Source of the DNA: an uncultured Oscillibacter sp.
Lineage (GTDB): Bacteria > Bacillota > Clostridia > Oscillospirales > Oscillospiraceae
Direction of reading: 5' to 3'
Length of the DNA: 7,553 nt
NCBI GenBank assembly: GCA_948435975.1
Contig: CAOJHG010000091.1
Span: forward strand, 1-7,553
The translations under genes and the position numbers were made by a program. Positions 1-6,276 of the stretch are shown here, one piece after another. The notes under the pieces are model-generated. The model was not told the origin of the DNA. It did no database searches and worked only from the letters and a program-made list of their open reading frames with translations. The number at the start of each line of letters is the position of its first letter. The first letter of the stretch is position 1.

Positions 1-1547
1 GGGGCGCCAAAGGTCAGAGTGGGCTTGCCGCTGGTGGCGTTGAGGCCCAGACCAATTACGGAGGGAGTGCTGGCAGCAATCTGGCCGCTTACATTGGGAG
101 CAACACCAGTCTTCTTTTCCAAATCGGTAATCTTGCTATCCAGCGCAGTATCGGTCAGAATGGCGTCAGCATAGTCCTTCTTTTCTGTGTCATTCAAATT
201 CTTGGTAGCGTCTACAACTGCGATGACTTTCTGCTCATCAGTTTTTTCAGGGTCGTCGAGAGCGCCAGTAACCGTGTCCACAGTGGCATTATCGCTGGGA
301 GTGGTGGAGCCGCCGCCAACGGTGTATTCAATAGAGGCATATACCGACGGGTCAGAAGCAAGAGAAACCGTCAGCTTGACATCGTGGGTGATGGTGGAAG
401 GCAGAGTATAGCTAAAGGTAAAATTGTCAGATGTATCGTCGGTGACATTCATATCCACATCAAATACGTTATCAGTATCCGCCTCACTGACAGTCAGCTT
501 GAAAACAGGTTGGGCAGGGCCGACGTAGGTCCAGGTCAAGGTCTTGCCGTCATACTTGAGATTGGTGATTCCGTCGGTGGGGTCAGTAGTGCTGCCACCT
601 TCGGGCTTGACATAATCCAGAACTGCCTCGGGCACAATCTTGTTGAATGCACCTGTATCAACTGCGTAATCAGCATCAGCGGGAGCGGTTACATACTGCA
701 AAGTAATCTCTGCGCCATACTTGCCGCTGTCCAGGGTTCCCATGTCAATGATAGCGGTGCCGTTGTCAGTCTCAAAAACCAAATCACCGGTCAATCCAGA
801 GACAGCGGTGTTGTCCTGCGTCAACTGCACTGTGCCTTTGATGAGGTCAGCCAGAGAAGGCTCAGTTGTAGCAGTCTTATCAGCATCCTTCGGCTTCACA
901 GCCAGACCGCTAACAGACACGATTACCTTTGTGGTCTTGGTGGTGTTGTCGTCAGCAACTCCCTGGTCCACCTTAGCTGCCGCGTTGGTAACATCAACAG
1001 TATAGACAGGCTTATCGCTGGGAGTAGGAGTTCCGCCCTCTTCAACTTTAGTGAAGGTGCCAGAACCAGAGGCGCTTGTGGCAGAAAGCACACCTTTGTA
1101 AGTTGTGACAGTAGCAGGATCACTACCATCATCAGGAATATCCTTCGTCGGATTGTCCAGCAGAGTGAAAGTAACAGTAGCAGCAAGGGCACCGCTACCG
1201 CCATCCGCTAAGGTCACATTCTCAAAAGTAGCATACGTTTCAGTGGCAGCAACCGTTTTGGCGCTACCAACAGCAGTGCCGTCAATAGTAAGGGCTACAC
1301 TGATTTCTTTAACAAAGTCAATAATAGCAAGCCCTTCTACAGCGTCAGTAGGCAGAGCAAGGGCGGCCCAACTAACCTTAACAGAAGCGGTATTCTTTCC
1401 GCCCTCCTGAAGCTGCTCAACCGTTGCAGTAGTTGGCGCGGTAATTTTCACTTCTACCGGGTCGGCAGCAAAGACCGAGACCGGCAGCAGGGACAGGGCC
1501 ATGACGAGGGCCAGCACGACGGCCATGATTTTGCGATTAGTCCGCAT
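1..1547 (-). CDS. Secreted modular surface protein, N-terminal 515 residues (3' end outside window)
   Basis: The minus frame is open without a stop from an ATG at 1547 to the window edge (515 full codons). A strong AAGGAG lies 10 bases upstream of the ATG. Residues 1-27 form a classic signal peptide: basic MRTNRK, a hydrophobic core, and a VFA-A cleavage site. The mature part lacks cysteine and is rich in Thr, Ala, Val, Asp and Gly. It reads as three beta-strand-rich modules (about 30-168, 180-314, 326-410), probably Ig-like or similar sandwiches. They are joined by linkers GGTPTPSD (171-178), GGSTTDPTD (317-325) and GGGSTTPSD (411-419). A helical segment rich in Asp/Lys follows (about 427-480), and another beta module begins near 495. 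No adhesin family is recognised with certainty. An anchor such as SLH repeats or a sortase motif, if present, would be beyond the edge. Codons favour ACT, GCT and GTT, unlike the GC-rich neighbours. Export and surface location are inferred from the signal peptide and composition; function is unknown. Confidence 0.85.
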   Translation of the reverse strand, partial: MRTNRKIMAVVLALVMALSLLPVSVFAADPVEVKITAPTTATVEQLQEGGKNTASVKVSWAALALPTDAVEGLAIIDFVKEISVALTIDGTAVGSAKTVAATETYATFENVTLADGGSGALAATVTFTLLDNPTKDIPDDGSDPATVTTYKGVLSATSASGSGTFTKVEEGGTPTPSDKPVYTVDVTNAAAKVDQGVADDNTTKTTKVIVSVSGLAVKPKDADKTATTEPSLADLIKGTVQLTQDNTAVSGLTGDLVFETDNGTAIIDMGTLDSGKYGAEITLQYVTAPADADYAVDTGAFNKIVPEAVLDYVKPEGGSTTDPTDGITNLKYDGKTLTWTYVGPAQPVFKLTVSEADTDNVFDVDMNVTDDTSDNFTFSYTLPSTITHDVKLTVSLASDPSVYASIEYTVGGGSTTPSDNATVDTVTGALDDPEKTDEQKVIAVVDATKNLNDTEKKDYADAILTDTALDSKITDLEKKTGVAPNVSGQIAASTPSVIGLGLNATSGKPTLTFGA

Positions 1548-1557
1548 GTGTTTTCCT

Positions 1558-1563
1558 CTCCTT
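1558..1563 (-). promoter_or_regulatory. Ribosome binding site of the surface protein
   Basis: AAGGAG on the minus strand, 10 bases before the ATG at 1547, inside the purine run AAAAAAGGAGAGGAAAA. It fixes the start of the secreted protein and excludes the overlapping 82-codon reading frame upstream. Confidence 0.75.
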
Positions 1564-1570
1564 TTTTATT

Positions 1571-1726
1571 CGGGCAGTACCCGTATTTCTCCCGGAGGGA
1601 CCGAAGTCTAGCCTCTCCCGTCCACCCGGCAGAAATAATAAGCGCGGCTGGGGGTACCCCCAGCTCCCCTCCCCACAGTTCCTGCGGGGAGGGACCGAAA
1701 GACCCCTGACCACATTTATTATTTCA
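1571..1726 (-). other. Structured 5' leader of the surface-protein gene
   Basis: The predicted transcript carries a non-coding leader of roughly 180 bases. It contains a 13-pair hairpin with a GAA loop (1666-1694, two G-U pairs). Directly next to it is a perfect 18-base palindrome, GCTGGGGGTACCCCCAGC (1647-1664), able to form a 7-pair stem with a GTAC loop. A small hairpin CGGGTACTGCCCG (1571-1583) sits just before the ribosome site. The 12-base sequence GGAGGGACCGAA (plus strand) occurs twice, at 1594-1605 and 1688-1699; the 1688 copy overlaps one arm of the large hairpin. I cannot match this to a known riboswitch class. It may stabilise the mRNA or regulate translation; that is inference from the pairing alone. 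Confidence 0.5.
1594..1699. repeat. 12-base direct repeat pair in the leader
   Basis: GGAGGGACCGAA is present at 1594-1605 and 1688-1699, 94 bases apart. In the minus-strand RNA the lower-coordinate copy reads GACUUCGGUC, so it can form a short stem closed by a stable UUCG loop. The other copy has one extra U and contributes to the large hairpin. The repeat is exact; any role as protein or RNA target is unknown. Confidence 0.55.
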
Positions 1727-1732
1727 CTGACT

Positions 1733-1761
1733 ATTCTATCTCGACTGCCAGGAAATTGCAA
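1733..1761 (-). promoter_or_regulatory. Probable sigma-A promoter of the surface-protein gene
   Basis: On the minus strand, TTGCAA (1761-1756) is followed after exactly 17 bases by TAGAAT (1738-1733). These match the -35 and -10 consensus at 4 of 6 and 5 of 6 positions. The site lies in an AT-rich part of the gap, downstream of the HAD terminator, which is where an independent promoter is needed. Transcription would begin near 1726. The spacing and position are good, but it is a prediction by eye. Confidence 0.5.
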
Positions 1762-1808
1762 GGGTATTTTTTGAAAAGTTCCCATGATTTCCTGATATTT
1801 TCTCCGCG

Positions 1809-1836
1809 AAAAAAGAGACGCCTAAAAAAGCGCCTC
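1809..1836 (-). terminator. Rho-independent terminator at the end of the HAD gene
   Basis: In the minus-strand RNA, GAGGCGC (1836-1830) pairs with GCGUCUC (1821-1815) in a 7-pair stem with one G-U pair. The loop is 8 bases and six U residues follow (1814-1809). The HAD stop codon TAG (1824-1822) lies in the loop, so the last codons form the 5' arm. This ends the division-gene transcript and separates it from the surface-protein unit. Confidence 0.8.
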
Positions 1837-2691
1837 CTGATGGGGCAGAACGTCCTCCCCGATACGTCTGAGCTGTCTGGCGTTTTCCTCGGCCAGCCGG
1901 TGCTCAACGGCCATTTTCTGGAGGATATCCCGCATAGCCGAATCCAAGGGACTGCCCTCCCGGTAGTCGGCGGGGAAGATGAAGTCCACCCGTCCCCGGC
2001 TGAGCAGCTCCTCCACCCCGGCCCGGTTCCCGTCCTGGTACACGGCGATGGCCTGGCCGCCGTAAGCCCGCATCATCTTCATGCACGGCACGTCGGAGAG
2101 GCCGTCCCCAATATAGATCATGCTGGTGAAGGGGACGCGCTTCCCGTCGTCGGGCATGGAGTCGTTGAGCGTCTTGTCGTCGGACACGTCCAGCACGCCC
2201 TTGTTGATGCGGTAAACGAATTGGGTCTTTGCGGTGAAATTGACCGCCAGCTTCGGCCACAAGGGCTGTCCGCCGGGGCCGTAGTAAAATTCGCTGGCGT
2301 AGATTTCCCGGAAGGCGGCGCTGATGGAGGAACCCTCGATGATTTCCCGCAGGCCGGAGGAAATCACATAATGCTCCACCTCCACGCCCTGAGACTGTCC
2401 AAAGGCGTTGACGCGGCTGAACCAGGACTCCACGCCGGGGAAGAGCTGGATATCTCTGCCCTTCTCGACAAGGCTCTGGCGGGTGAAGGGTCCGCGCCTC
2501 TGGGCCTCCTGGAGCATGATGTACATATAGGCCAGGACGCCGTCCATGCGGTTCTGCCGTCCAAAGCGGTTGGCCTCCTCCCAGAACTCCGCCGGGGTCA
2601 TGCCAAGGCTGGGGATAAAGGCATAGTTCTGCATATCGGTGGTGCAGAGGGTCTTGTCGAAGTCGTAGAGGATGGCGGTGATTGGGCGCAT
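1822..2691 (-). CDS. HAD-family phosphatase (PF12710-like), 289 aa
   Basis: A predicted cytoplasmic haloacid-dehalogenase-superfamily hydrolase. Motif I is YDFDKTL with the nucleophile at D10 and the acid/base at D12. Motif II is VISSG (109-113). A motif III lysine is likely at K155 in TAKTQ or nearby. Motif IV is YIGDGLSD with D196 and D200 as Mg ligands. Residues about 16-105 between motifs I and II form a helical C1-type cap, as in phosphoserine-phosphatase-like enzymes. The substrate cannot be told from the sequence. The C-terminal 30 residues are charged and helical. The start has AAGGAG (2702-2697) five bases upstream and lies 22 bases after the divIVA stop, so the two are probably co-transcribed. 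The gene ends inside the terminator stem-loop. A role linked to division is suggested only by position. Confidence 0.85.
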   Translation of the reverse strand: MRPITAILYDFDKTLCTTDMQNYAFIPSLGMTPAEFWEEANRFGRQNRMDGVLAYMYIMLQEAQRRGPFTRQSLVEKGRDIQLFPGVESWFSRVNAFGQSQGVEVEHYVISSGLREIIEGSSISAAFREIYASEFYYGPGGQPLWPKLAVNFTAKTQFVYRINKGVLDVSDDKTLNDSMPDDGKRVPFTSMIYIGDGLSDVPCMKMMRAYGGQAIAVYQDGNRAGVEELLSRGRVDFIFPADYREGSPLDSAMRDILQKMAVEHRLAEENARQLRRIGEDVLPHQEALF

Positions 2692-2713
2692 AGGGTCTCC
2701 TTCTTTCCTGCGG

Positions 2714-3451
2714 TCAGCCGGTTTCGCCGCTGTAGTTCCGTCCGAATTTCAGGTCCACCAGGTTGATGCGCCGGGTGGCCTGCAGGTCCGTTCCGTCCGC
2801 CGGAGCGGGAGGCTGGGCGGGTACGGGCGGGGGAACGGTTTCTTCCGCGGTTATTGGGGGAACCTCCTCCACGGGGGGCGGCTCTTCCGCTGGGGCTGGG
2901 GGCTGCGGCGGCTCGGGTACGGGCGTGGAGGCGGCAACGGCGTTTCGAACGGTCTCCTCGATTTCAGCGGCAACGGCGTCGGGGGCGGCGGCCTCTTCCA
3001 CGGGGATATCAGGAAGCTGCTCCAGGAAGGCCAGCTCCCGGGTGCAGAGTTCCCGGCTGGCGGTGATGAACTGCCGGAGCTCCTGCCGTCCCTGCCGGAC
3101 CCGTTCATCACAGGCGGCGGCTTCCCGGCGGTAGACCTCCAGGCGTTCCCGGGCGGTGGTCTCCGCCTGGGCAAGAATTTCGTCCCGCTTGCCCTCCGCC
3201 TCCTGTACGATGGTGTCGGCCATGCGCTGGGCTGTCAGGAGGGTGGCCCGCATGGAATCCTCGGTGGCCCGGTACTCTTCCACCTTCTCCACCAGGATTT
3301 TGAGCTTGGCCTTGAGGGTGGCGTTTTCCTGGTAAAGCGCGGTGTAGTCGGCGGTGACCTCGTCCAGAAACTCATCGACCATCGCCATATTATAGCCGCC
3401 CATCACCGCTTTGGTGAAGGACCGGCCGGAAACGTCCTGAGGTGTCAGCAT
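2714..3451 (-). CDS. divIVA: DivIVA-domain protein, 245 aa
   Basis: A coiled-coil scaffold of the DivIVA/GpsB family, which binds curved membrane at septa or poles and recruits other proteins. The N-terminus MLTPQDV, then FTKAVMGGY and VDEFLDEV (25-32), matches the lipid-binding domain. Residues about 30-147 form a long coiled coil. From about 150 to 222 there is a Pro/Glu/Ala-rich, probably disordered linker, and then a basic tail, RRINLVDLKFGRNY (227-240). The Phe-Arg of the Bacillus membrane-insertion loop is replaced by V-M-G, with one extra residue, and the acidic DEDE that follows is NMAM here. The hydrophobic tip is kept but the arginine is lost. An AAAGGA site (3466-3461) lies 9 bases before the ATG. 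It follows sepF after 74 bases with no terminator seen, consistent with one division operon. Confidence 0.93.
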   Translation of the reverse strand: MLTPQDVSGRSFTKAVMGGYNMAMVDEFLDEVTADYTALYQENATLKAKLKILVEKVEEYRATEDSMRATLLTAQRMADTIVQEAEGKRDEILAQAETTARERLEVYRREAAACDERVRQGRQELRQFITASRELCTRELAFLEQLPDIPVEEAAAPDAVAAEIEETVRNAVAASTPVPEPPQPPAPAEEPPPVEEVPPITAEETVPPPVPAQPPAPADGTDLQATRRINLVDLKFGRNYSGETG

Positions 3452-3525
3452 ATCCCTATGTCCTTTCTAAGATGATCCCGCCGCCCGGCCAGTCCGCACG
3501 CCGGGGATGTTTGTGTCTGCGGCCC

Positions 3526-3969
3526 TCAGAAGTACAAGCCGTTGTTCTCCAGCTCGTCGATGAGGTCGCCCTCGATGTCCACGTGATAGGGCGTGATGAT
3601 GTAGGTGTGGGCAGCGACCTTTTTGATTTTGCCCTCCCCCGCATAGGCCACGCCGGAGAGGAAGTCGATCAGCCGCCGGGCCACGTCCTTATTGGTGGTC
3701 TCCAGGTTGAGTACAACGGTGCGCTTGTCCTTCAACTGGTCGGCAATCTCCGAGGCGTTGTCAAACCGTTCCGGCTTCACCAGGATGACCTTGAGCTGCG
3801 TGGTGGCGTGGATGTTGACCACTTTGCTTCTCCGGTCGTCCAGACGGGGGCTGACGCTGCGCCGGTCCTCGAAGGGGTCTCTCCGGGGCTCTTCCACAAA
3901 GTCGTCAATCGGGTCGTCCTCGTCGTCATAAGGATGGGTCAGCTTCTTAATCTCGTCAAAAATACTCAT
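3526..3969 (-). CDS. sepF: Cell division protein SepF, 147 aa
   Basis: SepF is a membrane anchor for FtsZ that assembles into rings or arcs at the division septum. The order of parts is canonical: an amphipathic N-terminal helix MSIFDEIKKL (1-10) for membrane binding, an acidic/basic disordered linker (about 14-48), then the globular SepF domain from about 49 to 147. Conserved pieces include KVILVKPERF (60-69), ADQLKDKRTVVLNL (76-89), RRLIDFLSGVAYA (98-110), and G113 followed by a strand ending in ITPYHVDI (125-132). Length matches Bacillus SepF (about 150). The ATG overlaps the yggS stop as ATGA, with AGGAGG inside the end of yggS. This coupling suggests that the two products are made together. 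Confidence 0.96.
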   Translation of the reverse strand: MSIFDEIKKLTHPYDDEDDPIDDFVEEPRRDPFEDRRSVSPRLDDRRSKVVNIHATTQLKVILVKPERFDNASEIADQLKDKRTVVLNLETTNKDVARRLIDFLSGVAYAGEGKIKKVAAHTYIITPYHVDIEGDLIDELENNGLYF

Positions 3970-4682
3970 GTTACCTCCTGCCGCGCCGGCTGTGCATAAT
4001 TCCGGCTGCCGAAGATCGCGGTCCCCACCCGGACCATGTTGGCCCCGGCGCGGATGGCGTCTTCAAAATCGCCGCTCATCCCCATGGATAAGTATTGAAA
4101 CTCATTATGGAACATTTTTGCATTAATGTCAATAAAAAGTCTCCGAACCTTTTCAAAATAAGCAAGATTGGCTTCCCGGTCCGCGTCCGCCGGGGGAATG
4201 GTCATCAGGCCCAGCACCCGGATATGGGGTTTTTCCAAGGCCGCTTCCGCTCCCTGAAAGAGCGCCGGAGGAAGGAATCCGCTCTTTTTCTCCTCCCCGC
4301 CGATGTTGACCTCCAAAAGAATATCCTGGACCAGCTCCAGCTTTGCGGCGGCCTTGTCGATCTCGTCCAGCAGCTCCAGGGAACCCGCGGACTGAATCAG
4401 GACCGCCCTGCCCACCACCTGCTTGACCTTGTTCCGTTGGAGGTGTCCGATAAAATGGAGGGGCGCACCGTCATAGGCGTTTTCGGCCAGCTTCGCGGTC
4501 ATCTCCTGGACCCGGTTCTCTCCCAGCGCGTCGATCCCGGCGGCAATGGCGGCGCGGCAGGCGGCAGCGTCGTTCATTTTGCTGGCCCCCACCAGGGTGA
4601 TTTCCGACGAAGCCCGTCCCGCTTCCCGGGCGGCGGCCGCGATGCGCTCCCGGACAGCGGCGATATTTTCAGCGATTGGCAT
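3966..4682 (-). CDS. yggS: YggS/YlmE-family PLP-binding protein, 238 aa
   Basis: A pyridoxal-5'-phosphate homeostasis protein (COG0325, PLPBP): a single-domain alanine-racemase-like TIM barrel that binds PLP without known enzyme activity. The PLP lysine is K35 in VGASK. Other conserved blocks are GENRVQE (54-60), HFIGHLQRNK (77-86), EVNIGGEEKKSGF (124-136), GLMTIPP (158-164), LSMGMSGDFEDAI (198-210) and the phosphate-binding MVRVGTAIFG (216-225). I place the start at the ATG at 4682, which has AAGGAG 8 bases upstream. A GTG at 4691 would add three residues but shares a base with that Shine-Dalgarno sequence. The gene lies 44 bases after the HlyD-like gene and overlaps sepF by 4 bases. The ylmE-sepF pairing is conserved in many Gram-positives. 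Confidence 0.95.
   Translation of the reverse strand: MPIAENIAAVRERIAAAAREAGRASSEITLVGASKMNDAAACRAAIAAGIDALGENRVQEMTAKLAENAYDGAPLHFIGHLQRNKVKQVVGRAVLIQSAGSLELLDEIDKAAAKLELVQDILLEVNIGGEEKKSGFLPPALFQGAEAALEKPHIRVLGLMTIPPADADREANLAYFEKVRRLFIDINAKMFHNEFQYLSMGMSGDFEDAIRAGANMVRVGTAIFGSRNYAQPARQEVT
3974..3979 (-). promoter_or_regulatory. sepF ribosome binding site inside the end of yggS
   Basis: AGGAGG on the minus strand, 4 bases before the sepF ATG (3969), encoded by the last Gln-Glu-Val codons of yggS. With the ATGA overlap it supports translational coupling of yggS and sepF. Confidence 0.75.
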
Positions 4683-4690
4683 CTTGTCCA

Positions 4691-4696
4691 CTCCTT
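4691..4696 (-). promoter_or_regulatory. yggS ribosome binding site that decides the start
   Basis: AAGGAG lies 8 bases upstream of the ATG at 4682. The competing GTG at 4691-4689 begins with the last G of this motif, so it cannot be served by it. The shorter 238-residue protein is therefore preferred. Confidence 0.75.
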
Positions 4697-4726
4697 TTAT
4701 CTTGAAATTCCTTTGTTTCTGAGGCT

Positions 4727-5995
4727 TTACTGCAAAACCTTGCGGTCATACAAGCCCTTGGCGGAAACCACGATCTCTTCACCTGCCCGGACCAACAGAC
4801 GGTAATCCGTGCCTGCGGGGGACTGGACCAGAACATACTTCTCCCCGCTGTAGAGGACCTCCACCGCCTTCAAGCGGGCTTCCCGGCCTACCACGCAGTA
4901 GAGCCCGGCGGCGGCCTCCGTCTCCAGCTTCCCGTCCTCGCCCAGCACCGCCTTTTCCGCCCGCAGCGCCGCCTTCGGGACCCGGATGCCCTCAGCGGTG
5001 TCGTAAATGATCTGGGCCCGCTGCTGGCGGAGAAGGGTCAGCTCCCGCAGGAAGGTGTTCCCCTGGAAGACCGCTACGACCTGGTTTCCCTCCTGAGGAC
5101 CGGCGAAGGCCAAGGTTACGGGCAGGTCACGGTCTACACCCTTGGCAAAACGGAGGACCAGGCTCCCCCTCATCTCGGACTGCCTCTGCATTAAAAGGGC
5201 GTAATCCTCCACCTGCATCACAGCGGCGTAATACCACGCGTTCCCCAGGACCAGCTTGCCTACGCGGGATACCGGCGCCTCGCTGCTCCGCAGGGCCGTC
5301 AGCCGGGAGGGCGTCATCTCCTCCAGGCTCTCCGGCGTCAATATGGACTCAAAGCCGTCGGTCTCCGCAGAATACAGCCCCGCAACAGGCGCCGTGACCC
5401 GCCGGACCGCTCCCGCCGTCTGCGCCTGGAGACCCTCAATCTGAAATTCCAGGTCCTGGATGCGCAGGGGCAGGTCGTCTCCAGTGTCGCCGTAATCCCG
5501 CTTTATGACCAGGGCCCGCAGCTCTGAGGAGACGTCTTCCGCCTCTGAGAGCCTGTCCGAAGTCAGATGGCGCCGGTAGTCCAAAATCCGCTGGGTGATT
5601 TGCTCGTCCAGCTTTGACTCTGTGCTCTTAGAGAGGGATTGGGCGTATTGGAGCTGCTCTAACCGTATCTCCAAAGCGTCCACCTGCATTTGACGGTCCA
5701 ATGAGGCCTGATCCTCGTAAACCGCCGCCACTGTGCCTCCGGCGCTGACCCGCTCCCCTTCCGCCCGCTGGATGCGCAGCAGCCCGCCGGGGTCGTTTTC
5801 CAAAACCTGCTCCTGCCGCACCACATAGCCCGAAAGGTCCAGCGCCACCTCTATCTGATAAGGGTAGGCTATGGTGGTGGAAAGGGGGTCGTTGATGTAG
5901 CTCAGCGCCTGAAAGATAAAGTAGGCCATTACGCCCAGGGCCAGAGCCGCCGCAACCAGCTTCGTCCCGATTCCATTTTGATTCTTCTTGTTCAT
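4727..5995 (-). CDS. HlyD/RND-adaptor-like membrane-anchored protein, 422 aa
   Basis: A single N-terminal membrane anchor (about 12-33) follows a basic start, MNKKNQNG, placing the rest outside the membrane. The first half of a barrel-sandwich (lipoyl-like) domain spans about 52-95, with GGLLRIQRAEGERVSAGG typical of the fold. A charged helical hairpin covers about 97-195. The returning strand is RRVTAPVAGLYSAE (198-211). A beta-barrel-like region follows (about 245-330), then a C-terminal beta domain (about 335-422). This is the layout of HlyD/membrane-fusion proteins, specifically the 'RND-related' adaptors common in Clostridia. No ABC or RND transporter gene adjoins it, and an outer membrane is not expected in this host. 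Its place directly before yggS-sepF-divIVA suggests an envelope or division role, which is inference. The ribosome site (AAAGAGAG) is weak. The hfq-to-start gap is 53 bases. Confidence 0.8.
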   Translation of the reverse strand: MNKKNQNGIGTKLVAAALALGVMAYFIFQALSYINDPLSTTIAYPYQIEVALDLSGYVVRQEQVLENDPGGLLRIQRAEGERVSAGGTVAAVYEDQASLDRQMQVDALEIRLEQLQYAQSLSKSTESKLDEQITQRILDYRRHLTSDRLSEAEDVSSELRALVIKRDYGDTGDDLPLRIQDLEFQIEGLQAQTAGAVRRVTAPVAGLYSAETDGFESILTPESLEEMTPSRLTALRSSEAPVSRVGKLVLGNAWYYAAVMQVEDYALLMQRQSEMRGSLVLRFAKGVDRDLPVTLAFAGPQEGNQVVAVFQGNTFLRELTLLRQQRAQIIYDTAEGIRVPKAALRAEKAVLGEDGKLETEAAAGLYCVVGREARLKAVEVLYSGEKYVLVQSPAGTDYRLLVRAGEEIVVSAKGLYDRKVLQ

Positions 5996-6048
5996 TGTCT
6001 CTCTTTTCCGCTATGTATCCCGCAGTACCGCCGCTGTGCTTTAGCCTG

Positions 6049-6276
6049 TTACGCCTCCGTGTCCAGTTCTACTGACCGGATGGGGGCGATGGTGGAGATG
6101 GCGTGCTTATAAATCACCTGCTGCCGCCCGTCGCTGTCCAGGATGACCACGAAGGCGTCAAACCCGGTGATTACGCCCCGCATCTGGAAGCCGTTCATCA
6201 GGAACATGGTGACGGGCACCCGGTCCCGCTTTGCCCGAAGGAGAAAGAGGTCCTGTAAATTCGCTTTGTTCTGCAT
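6049..6276 (-). CDS. hfq: RNA chaperone Hfq, 75 aa
   Basis: Hfq is a hexameric Sm-like ring protein that binds small RNAs and mRNAs in the cytoplasm. Sm1 is visible as [19 protein letters not shown] (22-40), and Sm2 as the YKHAISTI block (56-63). Proximal-face residues NLQD (6-9, with Q8 and D9) and the Y56-K57-H58 motif are present. The rim carries RAKRDR (14-19). D40 and F42 follow the family pattern. Length fits compact Firmicutes Hfq, with almost no C-terminal tail. AAGGAG lies 8 bases before the ATG. The gene is downstream of miaA, the same order as in many bacteria, separated by 171 bases that are open in the same frame. Confidence 0.97.
   Translation of the reverse strand: MQNKANLQDLFLLRAKRDRVPVTMFLMNGFQMRGVITGFDAFVVILDSDGRQQVIYKHAISTIAPIRSVELDTEA

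Noticed and set aside
384..1211. 275-codon plus-strand reading frame
   Set aside because: Antisense to the signal-peptide-bearing surface protein; no ribosome site and no protein-like pattern.
1647..1664. 18-base palindrome as a terminator or operator
   Set aside because: No U-run follows directly (CGCGC then a mixed T/A stretch), and no repressor gene or family-specific operator pattern supports an operator. Kept only as part of the leader structure.
1537..1785. 82-codon minus-strand reading frame over the surface-gene leader
   Set aside because: It covers the predicted promoter and hairpins, lacks a convincing protein pattern, and overlaps the start of the secreted protein in another frame.
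1756..2766. 336-codon plus-strand reading frame
   Set aside because: It is the complement of the HAD gene, which has full catalytic motifs; the plus frame has no recognisable domain and is rich in His/Gly/Val as expected of an antisense shadow.
2672..3475. 267-codon plus-strand frame and several overlapping frames in 2760-3170
   Set aside because: Complements and frame-shifted shadows of the GC-rich Pro/Glu linker of DivIVA.
3452..3525. Possible hairpin CCCGGC/GCCGGG between sepF and divIVA
   Set aside because: Six pairs with a 10-base loop in very GC-rich DNA and no U-tract; not a terminator and probably chance.
4095..4805. 236-codon plus-strand reading frame
   Set aside because: Antisense shadow of yggS.
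4727..5995. HlyD-like protein as part of a drug or toxin exporter
   Set aside because: No ABC or RND transporter or outer-membrane partner is in the window; kept as a fold-level call only.
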